From the NCBI RefSeq assembly GCF_009917385.1, contig NZ_QWLJ01000007.1:1-64000 (forward strand): a stretch of 64,000 nt of DNA, given 5' to 3'. Numbering within the stretch: the stretch's first letter is position 1; each line of letters starts with the position of its first letter. The DNA is from Roseburia sp. 1XD42-34. GTDB taxonomy: Bacteria > Bacillota > Bacilli > Bacillales > Amphibacillaceae. This document shows, one piece after another, positions 61,070 to 64,000 of the stretch. The translations under genes and the position numbers were made by a program. The notes beneath the pieces were generated by a model. The model had not been told where the DNA came from, searched no databases, and saw only the letters and a program-made list of their open reading frames with translations.

Positions 61070-61295
61070 TGGAACTTCAATCATTTAGGGACTTTCTTCC
61101 ATCTCCTACAAATTGAAAAGTAAACTATCGGTTAAAATCGCAAACACCTTTAAAAAAAGAGAAATTCTACGTTTGACATTTTACTCGTCCAACGGATTTG
61201 GAGTTTTAGATACCGTTATCTTCCACTGAAATTGTCTTACATTTGCCCATAAATGTAGCAGTAGAGGAGGTCTTATAGCACCTTAATTCGGATAA
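61070..61295. repeat. Dispersed repeat, copy 2
   Basis: GGAACTTCAATCATTTAGGG with CCATCTCCTACAAATTG (61070-61120) and GTAGAGGAGGTCTTATAGCA (61261-61280) match the two blocks of the copy at 55203-55375. CTCCTAC and GTAGAGGAG can pair. Confidence 0.5.
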
Positions 61296-61298
61296 AAA

Positions 61299-61340
61299 TA
61301 AAACAGCTTTTTGTTGAAGAACAAAGCTGTTTTATTTATT
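61299..61340 (-). terminator. Terminator of thrS
   Basis: AAAACAGCTTTTTGT and ACAAAGCTGTTTT pair around TGAAGA. T- and A-runs lie on both sides. It lies about 30 bases after the thrS stop on the minus strand. Confidence 0.8.
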
Positions 61341-61364
61341 TTATTCTTTTTTTAAGTGTCCGTT

Positions 61365-63314
61365 TTATTTCGAATTCCTATGCAACACTTTATTGTCTAT
61401 TTCTTGTTTAATCATGGCTATAAATGCCTTCAGAGAAACGGTTTCTGTTTCTTTTTCTCCATAACGACGAATGTTCACTGCGTGATCGTTTACTTCATGA
61501 TCACCAAGGACGAGAGCAAATGGGATTTTTTGCGTTTGCGCCTCACGGATTTTATAACCAATCTTTTCATCGCGTTCATCAACAGCAACTCTTACTCCGT
61601 CTAGTCTCAATTTGTCCGCAACCTGCTCTGCATAATCCAAATGTGCCTTAGGAGAAACTGGAATGACTTTAACTTGAACAGGAGCAAGCCACGTAGGAAA
61701 CGCCCCTTTATATTCTTCAATTAAAAAGGCCACAAAGCGTTCCATGGTGGAAACAACTCCACGGTGAATAACAACCGGACGATGATGTTGTCCATCTTCA
61801 CCAATATATGTTAAATCAAAGCGCTCTGGAAGGTGAAAATCAAGTTGTACCGTTGATAATGTTTCATCTTTTCCTAAAGCAGTTTTCACTTGTACATCTA
61901 GCTTGGGACCATAAAACGCTGCTTCCCCTTCAGCTTCTACATAATCCACTTGCATGTCTTCCATAGTTTCCTTTAACATCGCTTGCGCTTTTTCCCACAT
62001 TGCATCATTATCCACGTACTTTTCTTTATCTTCTGGGTCACGATACGATAGTCGGAAGTAATAATCGTTGATGCCAAAATCTTCATATACTTTTTGCACT
62101 AGCTCAACCACACGAATAAATTCATCTTTTAATTGATCCGGACGAGCGAAGATATGCGCATCATTTAATGTCATAGCTCTTACACGCTGTAACCCTGCTA
62201 ATGCACCAGACATCTCATAGCGGTGCATGGTGCCAAGCTCAGCAATACGTACTGGAAGATTACGGTAGCTGTACAATTGGTTTTTATATACCATCATATG
62301 GTGTGGACAGTTCATTGGCCGCAATACAAGCTCTTCATTATCCATGGTCATCGCCGGAAACATATCTTCTTGATAATGATCCCAATGACCGCTCGTTTTA
62401 TATAAATCTACACTACCCAATACTGGCGTATAGACATGGTCATAGCCAAGACGCTCTTCTAAATCCACAATATATCGCTCTATGATTCTGCGGATCGTAG
62501 CACCTTTTGGTAACCATAATGGTAAACCTTGGCCGACCTTTTGAGAAACAGTAAAAATGTCCAATTCCTTACCTAGTTTTCGATGATCTCGTTCTTTACG
62601 TTCTTCCAATAATTTCAAATAATCGTCCACTTGGCTTTGTTTTGGAAAAGCAGTTCCATAAATGCGCTGCAATTGTTTGTTGTTACTATCACCGCGCCAA
62701 TATGCACCGGAAATACTTAATAACTTAAAGGCTTTAATTTTGTTCGTGGAAGGCACATGAACACCGCGACACAAATCAAAAAATTCACCTTGCTTATAAA
62801 TTGTTACTTGCTCATTCTCAGGAATAGCATCAATCAGTTCAAGCTTTAAAGAATCACTTTTAAACATTTGTTTTGCCTCGTCACGAGATACTTCCAAACG
62901 TTCAATTTCCAAAGCCTCATCAATAATTCGCTTCATTTCTTTTTCAATCTTCGGGAGATCTTCAGGTGTTATCGAATGCTCCATATCCATATCATAATAA
63001 AAGCCTTCTTCGATGACTGGACCTACCCCAAAGTTTACATCCTTGTACAGTCGTCTAATCGCCTGAGCCATTAAATGCGCTGTAGAATGACGCATAATGT
63101 CAATACCTTCGTCGTCCTTGCTTGTAATAATCTCGATTGAACCGCCATGATCTAATGGACGTCTTAAATCATACGCAACACCATCTAATTTAATGGCTAG
63201 CGCCTGTTTTTTTAAACCAGACGAAATCGATGCCGCGATATCTTCTCCATTTGTTCCTTCTGGGAAGTTTTTTTCTGCTCCATCCGGAAAAATAAACGTT
63301 AGTTCTTCAACCAT
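61365..63314 (-). CDS. thrS: Threonine-tRNA ligase
   Basis: It charges tRNA(Thr) and edits Ser-tRNA(Thr). The start at ATG 63312-63314 has AAGGAGTG upstream; the three earlier codons are rejected. The 649-aa protein has the N-terminal TGS domain ([10 protein letters not shown]) and the editing domain with [10 protein letters not shown] and C-R-G-V-H-V-P. The class II core with zinc ligands lies in R-P-M-N-C-P-H-H-M and H-R-G-V. The C-terminal anticodon domain ends the protein. It is controlled by a T-box leader. Confidence 0.97.
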   Translation of the reverse strand: MVEELTFIFPDGAEKNFPEGTNGEDIAASISSGLKKQALAIKLDGVAYDLRRPLDHGGSIEIITSKDDEGIDIMRHSTAHLMAQAIRRLYKDVNFGVGPVIEEGFYYDMDMEHSITPEDLPKIEKEMKRIIDEALEIERLEVSRDEAKQMFKSDSLKLELIDAIPENEQVTIYKQGEFFDLCRGVHVPSTNKIKAFKLLSISGAYWRGDSNNKQLQRIYGTAFPKQSQVDDYLKLLEERKERDHRKLGKELDIFTVSQKVGQGLPLWLPKGATIRRIIERYIVDLEERLGYDHVYTPVLGSVDLYKTSGHWDHYQEDMFPAMTMDNEELVLRPMNCPHHMMVYKNQLYSYRNLPVRIAELGTMHRYEMSGALAGLQRVRAMTLNDAHIFARPDQLKDEFIRVVELVQKVYEDFGINDYYFRLSYRDPEDKEKYVDNDAMWEKAQAMLKETMEDMQVDYVEAEGEAAFYGPKLDVQVKTALGKDETLSTVQLDFHLPERFDLTYIGEDGQHHRPVVIHRGVVSTMERFVAFLIEEYKGAFPTWLAPVQVKVIPVSPKAHLDYAEQVADKLRLDGVRVAVDERDEKIGYKIREAQTQKIPFALVLGDHEVNDHAVNIRRYGEKETETVSLKAFIAMIKQEIDNKVLHRNSK

Positions 63315-63339
63315 TGCAATCACTCCTTGTTCAAATTAA

Positions 63340-63601
63340 AAAACGCCCATCCCTCTGCATATATGCAAAGGGACGAGCGTTGGTCACGTCGTGGTTCCAC
63401 CCTAATTCCCGTAATTCAATACGGCTTCATACATCTTTAACGCAGATGCTACGCTACTGCTTGCTTCTTCACAGCAGGGCTCCAAGGTGGTCAATCATTA
63501 CTAGTAAGCGGGAACTTCCAGCCTATGATTCCCTTCTCTAGCATACATCGTAAATGATTCATATCCTTTTCTAAGCCGTTCGCTAATAAAATAATAATAT
63601 A
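63340..63601 (-). ncRNA. T-box leader of thrS
   Basis: On the minus strand the T-box core AGGGTGGAACCACG (63390-63403) is followed by a terminator hairpin. That stem runs AACGCTCGTCCCTTTGCA/TGCAGAGGGATGGGCGTT with T-run (63340-63381). Uncharged tRNA(Thr) would favour antitermination. The specifier codon was not fixed. Confidence 0.93.
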
Positions 63602-63607
63602 ATTCGT

Positions 63608-63636
63608 ATTATAGCGCTTGAACATTGAAAAAGCAA
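63608..63636 (-). promoter_or_regulatory. Promoter of the thrS transcript
   Basis: On the minus strand TTGCTT (63631-63636) and TATAAT (63608-63613) are 17 bases apart, just after the end of ytxC. Confidence 0.75.
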
Positions 63637-63639
63637 GTC

Positions 63640-64000
63640 CTAATGCTGTTCTTTCTGCATATAGTGAGAAAATGGAAATTGACGGAGTGGTTCAAAAGTT
63701 ACTTTTTCCTGAAATACATTAATAACGGTTAACGTTTTCGGTTCAGACGGATCGTCCCCGTAAATGTAAATATGCTCTGGAGCCATCGCAATAAGCGGAG
63801 CTAAGTTAAATTCATTTTCATCTAAACCAACCAAATATAGGGGTGCTTTTTGCATCAGCATACGTAATTCCAGATGTGAAAGAGCTTTACCGTTTTGATT
63901 AAAAAATGAAAACGTATCTCCTTGTATAATATAAATATTAGATACAGTAGATTTGCGATTTAAAACGTATCCTCTAAGCATATTAATAAATTCCTGGTGT
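63640..64000 (-). CDS. ytxC: YtxC family sporulation-associated protein, C-terminal part
   Basis: The frame is open to the right window edge (H-Q-E-F-I-N before M-L-R-G-Y-V), so the gene is cut by the window. The visible 119 residues end with N-L-A-P-L-I-A-M-A-P-E-H-I-Y-I-Y, then T-V-I-N-V-F-Q-E-K-V, and P-F-S-H. They resemble the C-terminus of YtxC, a protein of about 280 aa in spore formers that lies directly upstream of thrS in B. subtilis. The role is unknown. If an ATG at 63979-63981 were the start (a weak AGGA lies upstream), it would be a 113-aa protein instead. Synteny favours partial ytxC. Confidence 0.65.
   Translation of the reverse strand, partial: HQEFINMLRGYVLNRKSTVSNIYIIQGDTFSFFNQNGKALSHLELRMLMQKAPLYLVGLDENEFNLAPLIAMAPEHIYIYGDDPSEPKTLTVINVFQEKVTFEPLRQFPFSHYMQKEQH

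Noticed and set aside
1..64000. tRNA or rRNA genes
   Set aside because: No cloverleaf-like or rRNA sequence was recognised on either strand; the two tRNA-linked signals are T-box leaders.

Overview
The window is chromosomal DNA of a low-GC, spore-forming Bacillaceae bacterium. Gene content points to the Virgibacillus/Oceanobacillus neighbourhood rather than Bacillus itself, but the species is inferred, not proven. From about 20.6 kb to the right edge the gene order follows the Bacillus subtilis chromosome: gerE, ysmA, sdhBAC, yslB, uvrC, trxA, etfA-etfB-fadB-fadR-lcfA, yshE-mutSB, polX, yshB-zapA, rnhC, pheT-pheS, ysgA, sspI, ysdC, ysdB, ysdA, rplT-rpmI-infC, thrS, ytxC. The presence of gerE, sspI and ytxC indicates an endospore former.

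Left accessory region (1 to about 20.6 kb). This is a patchwork of broken mobile DNA with live cargo genes. From left to right it holds: a chimeric IS66/IS3 remnant; a secreted protein with a small membrane peptide; a MobP2-type relaxase gene split by one stop codon; a complete type I restriction-modification operon (hsdM-hsdS-hsdR); a frameshifted nuclease-like gene; a holin-like type I toxin with an antisense RNA; fragments of an IS110 transposase and an ArpU-like phage regulator; and a broken XRE-repressor/ImmA-protease pair. Between the repressor and the protease lie an intact large SF1 helicase gene and a small VbhA-like gene on the opposite strand. A second secreted protein and membrane peptide follow. 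The region ends inside gerE, whose last third is unlike GerE.

Metabolic backbone (20.6 to 40 kb). sdhCAB encodes succinate dehydrogenase. lcfA, fadR, fadB, etfB and etfA form a fatty-acid oxidation cluster with a perfect FadR palindrome in front of fadR. uvrC, mutS2 and polX are DNA repair genes, and trxA encodes thioredoxin.

Translation and envelope backbone (40 to 64 kb). pheST and thrS each follow a T-box leader, and infC-rpmI-rplT follows an L20-type leader. Between sspI and ysdC sits an inserted group: a membrane-anchored surface protein, two ABC-2 permeases, an ATPase and a lytic transglycosylase. ysdB has a clear sigma-W promoter. Several intergenic regions carry dispersed palindromic repeats and IS or kinase gene debris.

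The most interesting items are the helicase nested in a broken repressor/protease module, the type I toxin-antitoxin locus, the two secreted-protein/membrane-peptide pairs, and the gerE breakpoint at the island edge.
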